Shown: in pieces, positions 60,801-63,337 of the stretch
How positions within the stretch are numbered: position 1 is the first letter of the stretch
Layout of the letters: each line of letters opens with the position of its first letter
Assembly (NCBI RefSeq): GCF_963662255.1
Contig: NC_085046.1
Span: forward strand, 144,041,762 to 144,105,761
Reading direction: 5' to 3'
DNA: 64,000 nt
Origin: Cinclus cinclus
Taxonomy: Eukaryota; Chordata; Aves; Passeriformes; Cinclidae
The notes under the pieces: generated by a model
What the model saw: only the letters and a program-made list of their open reading frames with translations
The model's database searches: none
What the model was told of the DNA's origin: nothing
Position numbers and translations under genes: made by a program

Positions 60801-61549
60801 TTCAGATGAGGGCCAGAAAATAATTTTCTCTACATGGCTGGCTGCTGAATTCTTATTGAAAGGGTACTTTTAGCATTAATTGACACTGTTAATGGTCTGC
60901 TATGATGCTTAGAACACAGAGATTTTTAAAATGCATTAAAATTTCAAAGTTTCTAGGTTTTTCCACAGACCATTAGAAAGTAAATTAAACATAATGAAAT
61001 GTAGCCCACAGACTACAAGGAAATAAATAAAAATGTAGGTAGTCCACAGATTAGAAATTTAAATAAATAACCAGCTTTTCAACAAAAGAGTGGATTTTAT
61101 AGGGGAGATTGTGCCTGTGAGCCCCAGTCCTGCTCCCTTTACAGCTGGTGCTAATTTTGTGTAGTTTACGTAAAGTTTGGGTTTTTTAAAAACATATTTT
61201 CAAGTTTTAAGCTTTTTAAAATGAGGCAGAGTTTTTGAGGAGGGGTTTTAGGCACACAAATACAATGTATTGTGTGTATGTATACAAACCCACATAACTG
61301 TTGCTAGCTTATAGGTGGGCACAGTTTTAAATAAGATCAAGATTTACAGATTTAAAGATTTTATTAACCTAATGCATCAAAATATAAGGAAGTAGCAGCA
61401 GTGGGAGAAGAGTGCAAGCCTTTTTTATTGGAACTTTCTAAATCTGTGTCTCTAGGGCAGCGTGTTGGCAGCCAGGAGATGGAGAGGCCCCGTCACAGTC
61501 TGTCAGTGAGGATTGTCTGTATCTGCACATCTTTGTTCCTGCCACCACT
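2500..61549 (+). CDS. TG: Thyroglobulin, exons 9-39 of about 48 (gene partial at both ends)
   Basis: Thyroglobulin is the very large glycoprotein secreted by thyroid follicular cells into colloid. It is iodinated on tyrosines, two of which couple to make T4 or T3, and is then proteolysed to release hormone. The 31 exons found here join without a stop or frameshift into 1,933 codons that align in order with vertebrate TG: linker, type-1 repeats 5-11 (hallmarks QC and CWCV), hinge, cysteine-rich type-2 repeats, type-3A/3B repeats, then the start of the cholinesterase-like domain. Most introns are phase 1, except introns 14, 18, 24 and 39 (phase 0) and 32 and 38 (phase 2). All donors are GT except the GC donor after exon 31. 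The promoter, signal peptide, N-terminal hormonogenic site and C-terminal ChEL lie outside the window. Numbering follows the human gene and is an inference from order and exon size. Identity is very sure. Confidence 0.97.
3565..5161 (+). other. TG: TG intron 9
   Basis: A 1,597-nt phase-1 intron with donor GTAAGT and acceptor TTTTCCCAG. It contains several chance ORFs without recognisable content, and I see no clear repeat. Confidence 0.9.
5162..5749 (+). CDS. TG: TG exon 10: type-1 repeat 7 with its long insertion
   Basis: This 588-nt exon has the same length as I recall for human exon 10. It begins with the repeat core [28 protein letters not shown] and WRQVQC. An insertion of about 110 residues follows before the second half of the repeat, [18 protein letters not shown]. 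This split between QC and CWCV is characteristic of TG type-1 repeat 7. One N-glycosylation sequon (NLT) lies in the insertion. Phase 1 in and out; donor GTAAGT at 5750. Confidence 0.97.
5750..6921 (+). other. TG: TG intron 10
   Basis: A 1,172-nt phase-1 intron, donor GTAAGT, acceptor TTTTCTATACAG. I see no gene or clear repeat in it. Confidence 0.9.
6922..7164 (+). CDS. TG: TG exon 11: N-terminal part of type-1 repeat 8
   Basis: This 243-nt exon, phase 1 in and out, encodes [20 protein letters not shown], then [12 protein letters not shown] and [12 protein letters not shown]. It aligns with the human segment around GESFLVAKGIRL nearly residue for residue in length. One sequon (NGS) is present. 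The stretch around [11 protein letters not shown] is Gly/Pro-rich and is the least conserved part. The donor is GTGGGT at 7165. Confidence 0.95.
7165..7530 (+). other. TG: TG intron 11
   Basis: The shortest intron of the window (366 nt, phase 1), with donor GTGGGT and acceptor TTTTTTATAG. It holds nothing recognisable. Confidence 0.9.
7531..7668 (+). CDS. TG: TG exon 12: middle of type-1 repeat 8
   Basis: A 138-nt exon, phase 1 in and out. It encodes [17 protein letters not shown] and [20 protein letters not shown], then CYEST. This is the PQCD..WEPxQC half of type-1 repeat 8. The CWCV half is in the next exon. Acceptor AG is at 7529-7530 and the donor GTGAAC at 7669. Confidence 0.95.
7669..8220 (+). 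other. TG: TG intron 12
   Basis: A 552-nt phase-1 intron. About a quarter of it is a decayed CR1 LINE fragment (7870-8010). Donor GTGAAC, acceptor TCCTGGCCAG. Confidence 0.9.
7870..8010 (+). mobile_element. CR1 LINE fragment, ORF2 reverse-transcriptase region
   Basis: The + strand translation [20 protein letters not shown], followed by FVND, matches the CR1 reverse-transcriptase stretch that in intact copies reads like ILFNIFINDLDDGIECTLSK followed by FADD. The catalytic Asp pair has become Asn-Asp, so the copy is dead. Placement by eye; edges are uncertain by tens of bases. Confidence 0.75.
8221..8298 (+). CDS. TG: TG exon 13: C-terminal part of type-1 repeat 8
   Basis: A small 78-nt exon, phase 1 in and out, encoding [20 protein letters not shown] then AELPK, with the last Cys completed by exon 14. 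It carries the CWCVDE hallmark of the type-1 repeat and aligns with human HCWCVDEKGGFIPGS. The donor is GTCAGT at 8299, a less common +3 C. Confidence 0.94.
8299..8740 (+). other. TG: TG intron 13
   Basis: A 442-nt phase-1 intron. A CR1 3'-end fragment (8511-8600) lies about 140 nt before the exon 14 acceptor. Nothing else is recognisable. Confidence 0.9.
8511..8600 (+). mobile_element. CR1 LINE 3'-end fragment
   Basis: The order of blocks (GGCTCTGCCTGAGCAGGGGG, a GGACCAG segment, CAGAGGTTCCTTCCAACCTC, then ATTCTGTGG) is that of the avian CR1 3' end on the + strand. It is about 90 bp and decayed. Confidence 0.8.
8741..8853 (+). CDS. TG: TG exon 14: first half of type-1 repeat 9
   Basis: A 113-nt exon, phase 1 in and phase 0 out. 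It encodes [20 protein letters not shown] and then [11 protein letters not shown]. Human TG has SSWKQARSQ and DLFVPACLE at the same place. The donor GTAATT at 8854 follows GAG directly. Confidence 0.95.
9311..9440 (-). mobile_element. CR1 LINE 3'-end fragment, minus strand
   Basis: ATAGAATCACATAATCATTT, AGGTTGGAAAAGACTGCCAA and GATCAAGTCTAAC, followed by ACCACTAAATCAT and AGCACCACATCTACAC, are the reverse complement of the avian CR1 3' end. The 3' tail of the element is at the left. Confidence 0.85.
9500..9562 (+). mobile_element. CR1 LINE 3'-end fragment
   Basis: TTAATGGTTGGACTTGGTGA, TCTTAGAGG, TTTTCCAATGTAAATGATTC is the terminal part of CR1 on the + strand. It is inverted relative to the fragment 60 bp upstream. 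Confidence 0.8.
9746..9857 (+). CDS. TG: TG exon 15: second half of type-1 repeat 9
   Basis: A 112-nt exon, phase 0 in and phase 1 out, encoding [20 protein letters not shown] then [17 protein letters not shown]. In a standard type-1 repeat the QC and CWCV motifs each bring a cysteine. Here they read LQR and IWCV, so two cysteines are absent. Human TG shows the same reduction (LQA, TWCV), so this is a family trait and not local decay. The donor is GTGAGT at 9858. Confidence 0.94.
9858..10526 (+). other. TG: TG intron 15
   Basis: A 669-nt phase-1 intron, donor GTGAGT, acceptor CTCTCTTTGAAG. AT-rich, with no clear repeat. Confidence 0.9.
10527..10727 (+). CDS. TG: TG exon 16: type-1 repeat 10
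   Basis: A 201-nt exon, phase 1 in and out, encoding nearly one entire type-1 repeat: [63 protein letters not shown]. All hallmark cysteines (QC, CWCV, terminal C) are present, unlike repeat 9. The match to human [20 protein letters not shown] is strong. The donor is GTGAGT at 10728. Confidence 0.97.
10728..14112 (+). other. TG: TG intron 16
   Basis: A 3,385-nt phase-1 intron. I recognise only a short CR1 3' end (11310-11405). There are homopolymer runs near 11155-11190 and 13040-13056. Chance ORFs on both strands resemble nothing known. Confidence 0.85.
11310..11405 (+). mobile_element. CR1 LINE 3'-end fragment
   Basis: ACATGGTTTAGTGGTGGA, CAGTGCTGGG, GTTGGACTCAATGATCAT, CATTTCCAAGCTTAATGATT follow the avian CR1 3' end on the + strand. 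Confidence 0.85.
14113..14322 (+). CDS. TG: TG exon 17: start of hinge region after type-1 repeat 10
   Basis: A 210-nt exon, phase 1 in and out, encoding [20 protein letters not shown], then [24 protein letters not shown] and LLQACQ. The Cys spacing matches human CPLPFNAS...GGTILCE...QQCQLLCRQG. It resembles a sushi-like disulphide module. One sequon (NTS) is present. The start was placed at the CTGCAG acceptor because it keeps phase 1; the donor is GTATGT at 14323. Confidence 0.95.
14323..16558 (+). other. TG: TG intron 17
   Basis: A 2,236-nt phase-1 intron, donor GTATGT, acceptor CATTTTTAG. Its last 400 nt resemble an ancient CR1/L3-type LINE in reverse orientation. Confidence 0.85.
16180..16440 (-). 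mobile_element. Possible ancient CR1/L3-like LINE fragment
   Basis: On the + strand TTCCATGTAATTCTCTGGAA, CAAAAATTATCAGTAATG, and later ACAACATCTATATTTATCA plus CTCTACTGCTTTCATCTA recall the reverse complement of old sauropsid L3/CR1 elements. The match is from memory and degraded. It may continue to the exon 18 acceptor. Confidence 0.4.
16559..16713 (+). CDS. TG: TG exon 18: hinge region with Asp-Tyr matching hormonogenic site D
   Basis: A 155-nt exon, phase 1 in and phase 0 out, encoding [35 protein letters not shown] and [15 protein letters not shown]. Human TG reads KMCSADYADLLQTFQVFILD here. The tyrosine codon 16639-16641 corresponds to human Tyr1310, the acceptor of hormonogenic site D, and it keeps the acidic residue before it. 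Start at 16559 was chosen because it preserves phase 1 from exon 17. The donor is GTAATT at 16714. Confidence 0.95.
16714..17212 (+). other. TG: TG intron 18
   Basis: A 499-nt phase-0 intron with T-rich and A-rich runs near 16740-16830. The acceptor tract TTCTGAATTTGAG is unusually poor in pyrimidines. Confidence 0.85.
17213..17369 (+). CDS. TG: TG exon 19: hinge region
   Basis: A 157-nt exon, phase 0 in and phase 1 out, encoding [40 protein letters not shown] and [12 protein letters not shown]. The human counterpart is LTRERLGVNVTW...[12 protein letters not shown], so the alignment is unambiguous. The sequon NIT matches the human NVT site. The acceptor is weak (a purine-rich TTTGAG), and the donor GTATTT at 17370 is also weak. 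Confidence 0.94.
17990..18512 (+). mobile_element. CR1 LINE 3' end, the longest copy of the window
   Basis: About 520 bp on the + strand keep the CR1 order: GGACCAGGACAGTGACTGTC, GGTGAGGCCACACCTCGAGT, TTTAGCCTGGAGAAAAGGGG, GCTCTCTACAGCTGCCTGAA, then GTGGTGGAGTCACCATT and a final TTGGTGATTCTGTG. An internal segment between the ORF2 end and the 3' UTR seems deleted near 18340. The ORF at 18063-18500 is a by-product of this element. Confidence 0.9.
18770..19030 (-). mobile_element. CR1 LINE 3'-end fragment, minus strand
   Basis: GAATGATAGAATATTTGGTT, GGGAGGGACCTTAAAACG, CCAACACCCCTGCCATGGAC, TTTCCAGGGGTGGGGCATCC and CTCTCTGGGCAACTTG are the reverse complement of the CR1 3' region. The element's tail is at the left. 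Confidence 0.88.
19536..19760 (+). CDS. TG: TG exon 20: end of hinge region
   Basis: A 225-nt exon, phase 1 in and out, encoding [51 protein letters not shown] and NSQGC. Human TG has DLIQSGSFQLHLDSKTFPAE and GCSEGFYQV here. The donor is GTATGA at 19761 and the acceptor CTCTTTAG. Confidence 0.95.
21309..21481. repeat. (TA)n with (TACA)n microsatellite
   Basis: Two pure TA blocks of roughly 40 nt each, separated by imperfect TATG/TACA repeats around 21360-21440. The short ORF over it is an artefact of the repeat. Confidence 0.97.
22606..22665. repeat. TTTTG / GTTT low-complexity repeat
   Basis: Imperfect tandem of GTTTT and GTTT units over about 60 nt. Confidence 0.9.
24462..24584. repeat. 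(TA)n composite microsatellite close to exon 21
   Basis: TA blocks with a short CA run (CACACACA near 24500) and TATG interruptions. The right edge lies only about 57 nt before exon 21. Confidence 0.97.
24642..24791 (+). CDS. TG: TG exon 21: type-2 repeats
   Basis: A 150-nt exon, phase 1 in and out, encoding [40 protein letters not shown] and SYGAISADH. The repeated CPxGxY and C-x-x-C pattern is the type-2 (GCC2/GCC3-like) Cys-rich module, and it aligns with human CPEGSYSQDEECIPCPVGFY. The acceptor is CTCTTTGCAG and the donor GTAAGT at 24792. Confidence 0.97.
24792..26335 (+). other. TG: TG intron 21
   Basis: A 1,544-nt phase-1 intron. A CR1 3' end (26100-26276) occupies the region just before the exon 22 acceptor. 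The rest is unremarkable. Confidence 0.88.
26100..26276 (+). mobile_element. CR1 LINE 3'-end fragment next to exon 22
   Basis: GGTTGCCCAGGGAGGTTGTG, GAGTCCTTGGAGATG, GGCCCTGCCTGAGCAGGGGG, GACCTGCAGAGGTCCTGTCC and GAATTCTGTGA follow the CR1 3' end on the + strand. Only about 59 nt remain between its tail and exon 22. Confidence 0.85.
26336..26506 (+). CDS. TG: TG exon 22: type-1 repeat 11
   Basis: A 171-nt exon, phase 1 in and out; the human exon 22 also has 171 nt and is known as an exon that can be skipped in frame. It encodes [40 protein letters not shown] and LTDDQCL. This is the degenerate type-1 repeat 11 that lies apart from the others. The acceptor is CTTGTTCCAG and the donor GTAGGT at 26507. 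Confidence 0.96.
27596..27712 (-). mobile_element. CR1 LINE 3'-end fragment, minus strand
   Basis: TCATAGAATCACAGAATGG, TTGGAAGGGACCTGAAAGAC, CATCTTGTTCCAGCATCCCT, GTCATGGGCAAGGATGCCAC and CAGGTTGCTCAGGACCCCAT are the well-known avian CR1 3' end in reverse complement. Confidence 0.93.
28015..28076 (+). mobile_element. CR1 LINE 3'-tail fragment
   Basis: GGTTGGGATTAGGTGATCCT, GAAGGTCTTTTCCAACCTAA, TCCATTCTATGATTCTG is the terminal 60 bp of CR1 on the + strand. Confidence 0.88.
29103..29177 (-). mobile_element. CR1 LINE 3'-end fragment, minus strand
   Basis: CATGGCTTGGGTTGGAAGAG, ATCTTAAAGATCC and CCCCCCTGCCATGGGCAGGG are the CR1 3' end in reverse complement. The body beyond 29177 is not recognisable. 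Confidence 0.8.
30014..30136 (+). CDS. TG: TG exon 23: linker into first type-3 repeat
   Basis: A 123-nt exon, phase 1 in and out, encoding [20 protein letters not shown], then [14 protein letters not shown]. It aligns with human MQKFEKVPESKVIFDANAP and FPVMQCLT. One sequon (NTS). Conservation is modest but the position, phase and Cys are right. The donor is GTGAGA at 30137. Confidence 0.92.
30137..31823 (+). other. TG: TG intron 23
   Basis: A 1,687-nt phase-1 intron without recognised repeats or genes. The acceptor is CTGTTTTCCAG. Confidence 0.88.
31824..31939 (+). CDS. TG: TG exon 24: type-3A repeat 1, first part
   Basis: A 116-nt exon, phase 1 in and phase 0 out, encoding [20 protein letters not shown] and [18 protein letters not shown]. 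It aligns with human CTEDEACSFFTVSTTEPEIS. One possible sequon (NCT). The donor is GTAAGA at 31940. Confidence 0.93.
31940..32568 (+). other. TG: TG intron 24
   Basis: A 629-nt phase-0 intron, donor GTAAGA, acceptor TGTGTCTCAG; nothing recognisable. Confidence 0.9.
32569..32677 (+). CDS. TG: TG exon 25: type-3A repeat 1, second part
   Basis: A 109-nt exon, phase 0 in and phase 1 out, encoding [36 protein letters not shown]. Human TG reads ALGNSKATSFGSLRCQVKVR and AVYLKKG at this place. The donor is GTACCA at 32678. Confidence 0.93.
32678..33850 (+). other. TG: TG intron 25
   Basis: A 1,173-nt phase-1 intron with a short TTTA run at about 33146-33163. No transposon or gene was recognised. 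Confidence 0.88.
33851..34048 (+). CDS. TG: TG exon 26: type-3B repeat 1, first part
   Basis: A 198-nt exon, phase 1 in and out, encoding [40 protein letters not shown] and [18 protein letters not shown]. The motif [11 protein letters not shown] matches human DLCCDGFVLTQ. The acceptor is GTGTACCCAG; the donor GTACTG at 34049 is somewhat weak. Confidence 0.96.
34296..34425 (+). mobile_element. CR1 LINE 3'-end fragment
   Basis: GTTTGGACAATGCTCTTAGG, AACATGGTGTGACTCCTGGG, GTGCAGGGCCAGGAATTTGA, CTCAGTGATCCTTGTGGGTT and TTCCAACTCAGCCCATTCTC match the 3' end of a CR1 subfamily on the + strand. Confidence 0.88.
34868..34937 (+). mobile_element. CR1 LINE 3'-tail fragment
   Basis: CAGTCAGGAGTTGGACTTGA, TGAGTCTCTTCCAACTCAGG and ATATTCTCTGATTCTGTG are the last 70 bp of the same CR1 type as the copy at 34296. 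Confidence 0.85.
35570..35632. repeat. T-rich and (TTTTG)n low-complexity repeat
   Basis: GTTTTTTTGTTGTTG passes into GTTTT units over about 60 nt. Confidence 0.9.
36027..36194 (+). CDS. TG: TG exon 27: type-3B repeat 1, second part
   Basis: A 168-nt exon, phase 1 in and out, encoding [40 protein letters not shown] and QVFSG. Human TG has AIICGLLSSPSVLLCNVKDW and CPGVTYDQ here. The donor is GTATGT at 36195. Confidence 0.96.
36195..36723 (+). other. TG: TG intron 27
   Basis: A 529-nt phase-1 intron, donor GTATGT, acceptor TTCTTTACTAG; nothing recognisable. Confidence 0.9.
36724..36789 (+). CDS. TG: TG exon 28: type-3B repeat 1, short exon
   Basis: A 66-nt exon, phase 1 in and out, encoding [20 protein letters not shown] then R. 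Human TG has DTFTNFQQVYLWK at the matching place. One sequon (NFT). It was too short to show as a separate ORF and was found from the human alignment, the CTAG acceptor and the GTAAGT donor at 36790. Confidence 0.92.
36790..37470 (+). other. TG: TG intron 28
   Basis: A 681-nt phase-1 intron, donor GTAAGT, acceptor TTTCATTCCAG; nothing recognisable. Confidence 0.9.
37471..37551 (+). CDS. TG: TG exon 29: type-3B repeat 1, end
   Basis: An 81-nt exon, phase 1 in and out, encoding [20 protein letters not shown] then EDLVLS. Only the opening DSDM and one Cys are shared with the human exon, so this is one of the least conserved exons. Placement rests on phase, size, DSDM and splice sites (TTCCAG, donor GTATTA at 37552). 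Confidence 0.88.
37552..39635 (+). other. TG: TG intron 29
   Basis: A 2,084-nt phase-1 intron without recognised repeats or genes; acceptor TTTGTCTCTCAG. Confidence 0.87.
39636..39773 (+). CDS. TG: TG exon 30: type-3A repeat 2, first part
   Basis: A 138-nt exon, phase 1 in and out; human exon 30 also has 138 nt. It encodes [40 protein letters not shown] and LWCLT. Human TG has QKHWLFKHLFSAQQANLWCLSR. One sequon (NYS). The donor is GTAAGA at 39774. Confidence 0.95.
39774..40899 (+). other. TG: TG intron 30
   Basis: A 1,126-nt phase-1 intron. Its first part contains an unidentified open frame (39923-40195). The acceptor is TTGCTTCCCAG. Confidence 0.87.
39923..40195 (+). other. Unidentified 90-codon open frame inside intron 30
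   Basis: From ATG 39923 to TAA 40193-40195 the frame reads like a real protein fragment: [36 protein letters not shown] and [18 protein letters not shown] do not recognise the family. It is not in frame with TG: a splice from exon 30 into the T-rich acceptor at 39891 would meet a stop after three codons. No promoter or poly(A) site is evident. It may be a remnant of a retrocopy or a mobile element. Confidence 0.3.
40900..41076 (+). CDS. TG: TG exon 31: type-3A repeat 2, second part, with a GC donor
   Basis: A 177-nt exon, phase 1 in and out, encoding [40 protein letters not shown] and [12 protein letters not shown]. Human TG has [16 protein letters not shown] and ALFRKKV. One sequon (NAT). 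The only donor that keeps phase 1 into exon 32 is AG|GCAAGT at 41077, a perfect GC-type donor. The nearest GT, at 41081, would shift the frame. Confidence 0.94.
   Translation, partial: AVTKRKSFVEWQISKMPQTNTLCVPSIQRHRFVTAALTKYQETVQLCYPGNHRHCSIK
41077..42079 (+). other. TG: TG intron 31 (GC-AG intron)
   Basis: A 1,003-nt phase-1 intron that begins with GCAAGT and ends with TTCTTCCAG. No repeat or gene was recognised inside. Confidence 0.87.
42080..42191 (+). CDS. TG: TG exon 32: start of type-3B repeat 2
   Basis: A 112-nt exon, phase 1 in and phase 2 out, encoding [20 protein letters not shown] then [16 protein letters not shown]. Human TG has KVKNFYTRLPFQKLMGISIR. One sequon (NKT). The donor GTAGGA at 42192 leaves two bases GG; with the first G of exon 33 they make Gly, as in human SNGFFECE. 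Confidence 0.95.
42192..42680 (+). other. TG: TG intron 32
   Basis: A 489-nt intron, one of two phase-2 introns in the window; AT-rich, acceptor CTTCCCTAG. Confidence 0.9.
42681..42760 (+). CDS. TG: TG exon 33: type-3B repeat 2
   Basis: An 80-nt exon, phase 2 in and phase 1 out, encoding [20 protein letters not shown] then NDSQLS. Human TG has [20 protein letters not shown], one of the best conserved stretches of the protein. One sequon (NDS). It is too short to appear as its own ORF. The donor GTATTC at 42761 is weak. Confidence 0.97.
42761..44260 (+). other. TG: TG intron 33
   Basis: A 1,500-nt phase-1 intron, AT-rich, with no recognised repeats. Its acceptor tract (CACGTGCATCCTTGGCAG) is short in pyrimidines. 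Confidence 0.87.
44261..44404 (+). CDS. TG: TG exon 34: type-3B repeat 2
   Basis: A 144-nt exon, phase 1 in and out, encoding [40 protein letters not shown] and FGWYQKP. Human TG has [16 protein letters not shown] and YPFGWYQKP, so the exon is highly conserved. The donor is GTGAGT at 44405. Confidence 0.97.
44405..46924 (+). other. TG: TG intron 34
   Basis: A 2,520-nt phase-1 intron. Two minus-strand ORFs of moderate length lie here but resemble nothing known. No repeat was identified. The acceptor is TTTCTGCTTTTAG. Confidence 0.85.
46925..46990 (+). CDS. TG: TG exon 35: end of type-3B repeat 2
   Basis: A 66-nt exon, phase 1 in and out, encoding [20 protein letters not shown] then S. Human TG has IAQNNAPSFCPLVVLPSLTE, with the Cys-Pro and length conserved. 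It was found from phase, Cys and splice sites: CTTTTAG acceptor and GTAAGT donor at 46991. Confidence 0.9.
47043..47080. repeat. Poly(C)/poly(A) run
   Basis: Eleven C are followed by A-rich runs, starting about 52 nt after the exon 35 donor. The exact length in any assembly should be treated with caution. Confidence 0.95.
48866..48895. repeat. (TG)15 dinucleotide repeat
   Basis: A pure TG run of about 30 nt. Confidence 0.95.
49345..49635 (+). mobile_element. CR1 LINE fragment, ORF2 coding region
   Basis: Blocks such as GACCTGCTGAATGGGGTGGG, CTTCTTCACCTCAGTCTTTC, CTGGCAAGTCCAGCCTTCAG, GAGGAGGATCAGGTCACGG, AGCTGGACATACAAATCCA, GAGGGAGCTGGTTAATGTCA and GAGGCCACTCTCAAATACCT follow CR1 ORF2 between endonuclease and reverse transcriptase. 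It is interrupted by frameshifts and internal deletions. Confidence 0.85.
53182..53636 (-). mobile_element. Solo LTR of an avian endogenous retrovirus (ERVL-like), with 5-bp target duplication
   Basis: The 455-bp unit begins TGTACTGG, ends ACCAGGACA, and is flanked on both sides by AGTGG (53177-53181 and 53637-53641). TG...CA ends and a 5-bp duplication define a complete LTR insertion. No internal retroviral gene, primer-binding site or second LTR is present, so it is a solo LTR left by recombination. On the minus strand it starts TGTCCTGGTTT, like avian ERVL LTRs, with a GATAAAAA box and an ATTAAA signal before the end; the orientation rests on these. Class is inferred from the duplication length. 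Confidence 0.85.
53766..53860. repeat. (CTATT)19 pentanucleotide microsatellite
   Basis: Nineteen perfect CTATT units (equal to ATTCT/AATAG) over 95 nt, starting 130 nt after the solo LTR. The ORF over it is a repeat artefact. Confidence 0.98.
54250..54309. repeat. A-rich, (AACCA)n and poly(C) low-complexity run
   Basis: A12 is followed by AAACC/AACCA units and then C8. Confidence 0.93.
56516..56650 (+). CDS. TG: TG exon 36: type-3A repeat 3, first part
   Basis: A 135-nt exon, phase 1 in and out, encoding [40 protein letters not shown] and FCLS. Human TG has LDSWQSLALSSVVVDPSIRH, FDVAHVS, NFSAVRDLCLS. One sequon (NAS). The donor is GTGAGA at 56651. Confidence 0.95.
56651..57507 (+). other. 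TG: TG intron 36
   Basis: An 857-nt phase-1 intron, donor GTGAGA, acceptor CTTCACCTCACAG; nothing recognisable. Confidence 0.9.
57508..57672 (+). CDS. TG: TG exon 37: type-3A repeat 3, second part
   Basis: A 165-nt exon, phase 1 in and out, encoding [40 protein letters not shown] and [13 protein letters not shown]. Human TG has AVRCMFYADTQSCTHSLQGQ, NCRLLLREEATHIYRK, a clear match. One sequon (NQS). The donor is GTAAGA at 57673. Confidence 0.97.
57673..58809 (+). other. TG: TG intron 37
   Basis: A 1,137-nt phase-1 intron, AT-rich, no recognised repeat; acceptor CCCCCTCTGATAG. Confidence 0.88.
58810..59032 (+). CDS. TG: TG exon 38: linker and start of cholinesterase-like domain
   Basis: A 223-nt exon, phase 1 in and phase 2 out. 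After a linker ([20 protein letters not shown]) comes the first conserved block of the esterase fold: [20 protein letters not shown] then [10 protein letters not shown]. Human TG has VDQFLGVPYAAPPLAERRFQ. Two sequons (NIS, NAT). The ChEL domain is needed for folding, dimerisation and export, and in TG it has no esterase activity. The donor GTAAGA is at 59033. Confidence 0.97.
59033..61455 (+). other. TG: TG intron 38
   Basis: A 2,423-nt phase-2 intron. The open frames near 59412-59820 on both strands look like chance. No repeat was recognised. The acceptor is TGTGTCTCTAG. Confidence 0.86.
61456..61549 (+). CDS. TG: TG exon 39: cholinesterase-like domain, first disulphide loop
   Basis: A 94-nt exon, phase 2 in and phase 0 out, encoding [20 protein letters not shown] then [11 protein letters not shown]. 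The two cysteines (CWQP and EDCLYL) form the first disulphide loop of the cholinesterase fold, as in human SCWQPG...SEDCLYLNVFIP. Residue 7 of the EDCLYL signature is His here (codon 61526-61528), where the family usually has Asn, Asp or Ser. The donor is GTAAGT at 61550. Confidence 0.96.
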
Positions 61550-62636
61550 GTAAGTAAGAGGGGTAATTAAAATAGAATTTCTTTTGTAGCTGCAGATTGT
61601 CTCTTTCCAAAGTTCTTTTAATTGACATGGATGGCTGTTTTTCCTGAGATGTTCACAAAGCCTGCAAAGTTAAATTAGGATCTCTGTTGTCTTTACTGGT
61701 ACAAGAATATTCCCTACAGACTTTGTGTGAGCAGTGTTGGGTGACTAGGAGGACAGCATACTAAAAAGCTCGAAATAAGATAGAGACAAAGAGGGAAACA
61801 AAACACAAGAAGAAGGTGACAGCAAAGGAGAAATTAAGGACAGAGATGGCAGTGTTCCTGCAAGCAGACCATCTGTCCAGGAGACAATAATGCAATACAA
61901 TACATCAACATTTACCACCAGACAGGGAGCTGCTGATAGTTTTTTTTCACCTTCATCTTTACTGTTCCCCTGTTGACACCTGTGGGAGGCCTGTTGGGAA
62001 ATGAGAGTAGCAGGCAATGCTAGATTTGTGGCCAGCTCACAGAGCTTAAAAATAGATGTTTCAAAAATGACTGGATCACTGGTACAATGTGAGGAATTGT
62101 GATTTGAAAGTTCTTGATTTTCTCATTCTAAATAGATATAAAAGAAAACTGTAAATTAAAGCCAAGCTAAAATGATTGGCCGACCCCTGGGGGGCAGAGG
62201 ATGAAGATGCTGAATAACATGTGAATCCCATTGAAGAGTGGGCCCAGAGACAAGAACTTTTTCTTTCCACAGTACTGGCAATTTTCAGAAGGCAGTGGTA
62301 GTTGTAATAGAAATTTATGAGTCTGTCATACTGCATGTCTGTAAAGAGCTGGTTTAGCAATCTGACAGCAGCACAGAGTCCCTTGCAGGTCCATTTAAAT
62401 CATCAGAGAGACCAGCAGTCTGTCTTCTCCCTGCAGCATGAGGCTGTCATTTTGCCTTGAGTGCAGTCACCACTTATTGAAAACATCAGGTCGCTGTCCC
62501 AGGCAGTTTGCCATCTATGCTTAAGAGCTGCTTTCAAGATAGTTCATTTGAAAGCATTGTATTTTCCACCAGACTAAATAGGCTTGTCTCTTCTCCTTGT
62601 CAGTGCTGTGAACTGAATCTCTCCTGTCTTTTGTAG

Positions 62637-62684
62637 CTGTGTAAGGTAGAAGTTGGTCCAATCAAGAAAATCAGTTTCACACGA
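62637..62684 (+). other. TG: Possible in-frame cassette exon (48 nt)
   Basis: A pyrimidine-rich acceptor (CTCTCCTGTCTTTTGTAG) and a strong donor (CGA|GTAAGT) enclose 48 nt. Read in phase 0, the phase in which exon 39 ends, it is open: LCKVEVGPIKKISFTR. I know of no such segment in TG of other vertebrates, so it may be a chance pseudo-exon. Confidence 0.2.
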
Positions 62685-63337
62685 GTAAGTCTAGCCCAGG
62701 AGAGAGCTAAATTTTCTGGTTTTGCAGAAGTAACTGGGAACAGAAGGCATTGCATTTTCCTCTCTTTTTGTGGCAAGCTCTATCTTTTACTCACATGCAG
62801 AGATATACATTTTCAGCCTGTGGAAAGTTAAATTAACTAGTAAACATGGAATATAAAATCTCCCAGAGAGCAGCAAATGCAGAGGTCATTCAGGAGCATT
62901 TTAAGCCTCAAAAAGAACACAGTGCAGTGACTGCTGCCTGCCACCAAAGGATTCTCAAAGCGCCAACCAGTGAGGAAAGTGAATGACATAATTTTTCTTC
63001 TATAGCTACATGTACTACAGTTAACTGGCACTTCTGACTTTTTTCCACCTATAATCATCACCACCTGTCACACTAGCTCAGCAAAGCTGTGCTTTGCCTT
63101 TATTTAGAAAGGGTTCAATTGTAAGATCAAGACTTAAAAATCTCCATTTAATAGTAATAGAAACCCTCTCTTTTCTTGCTCCATTTCCTGCATATTCCCA
63201 TCCTTAGTGCACTGTCCCCAGTGCACTCAATTCTTTACAGATCAATACTGTACAGTTGTAAAAGCACTGAAAGTTGCCTGTCTTGTTTGAGTTTAGATCC
63301 ATCCCTGTCAAGTAGCTCATCAAGTGTTTTACAGAAG

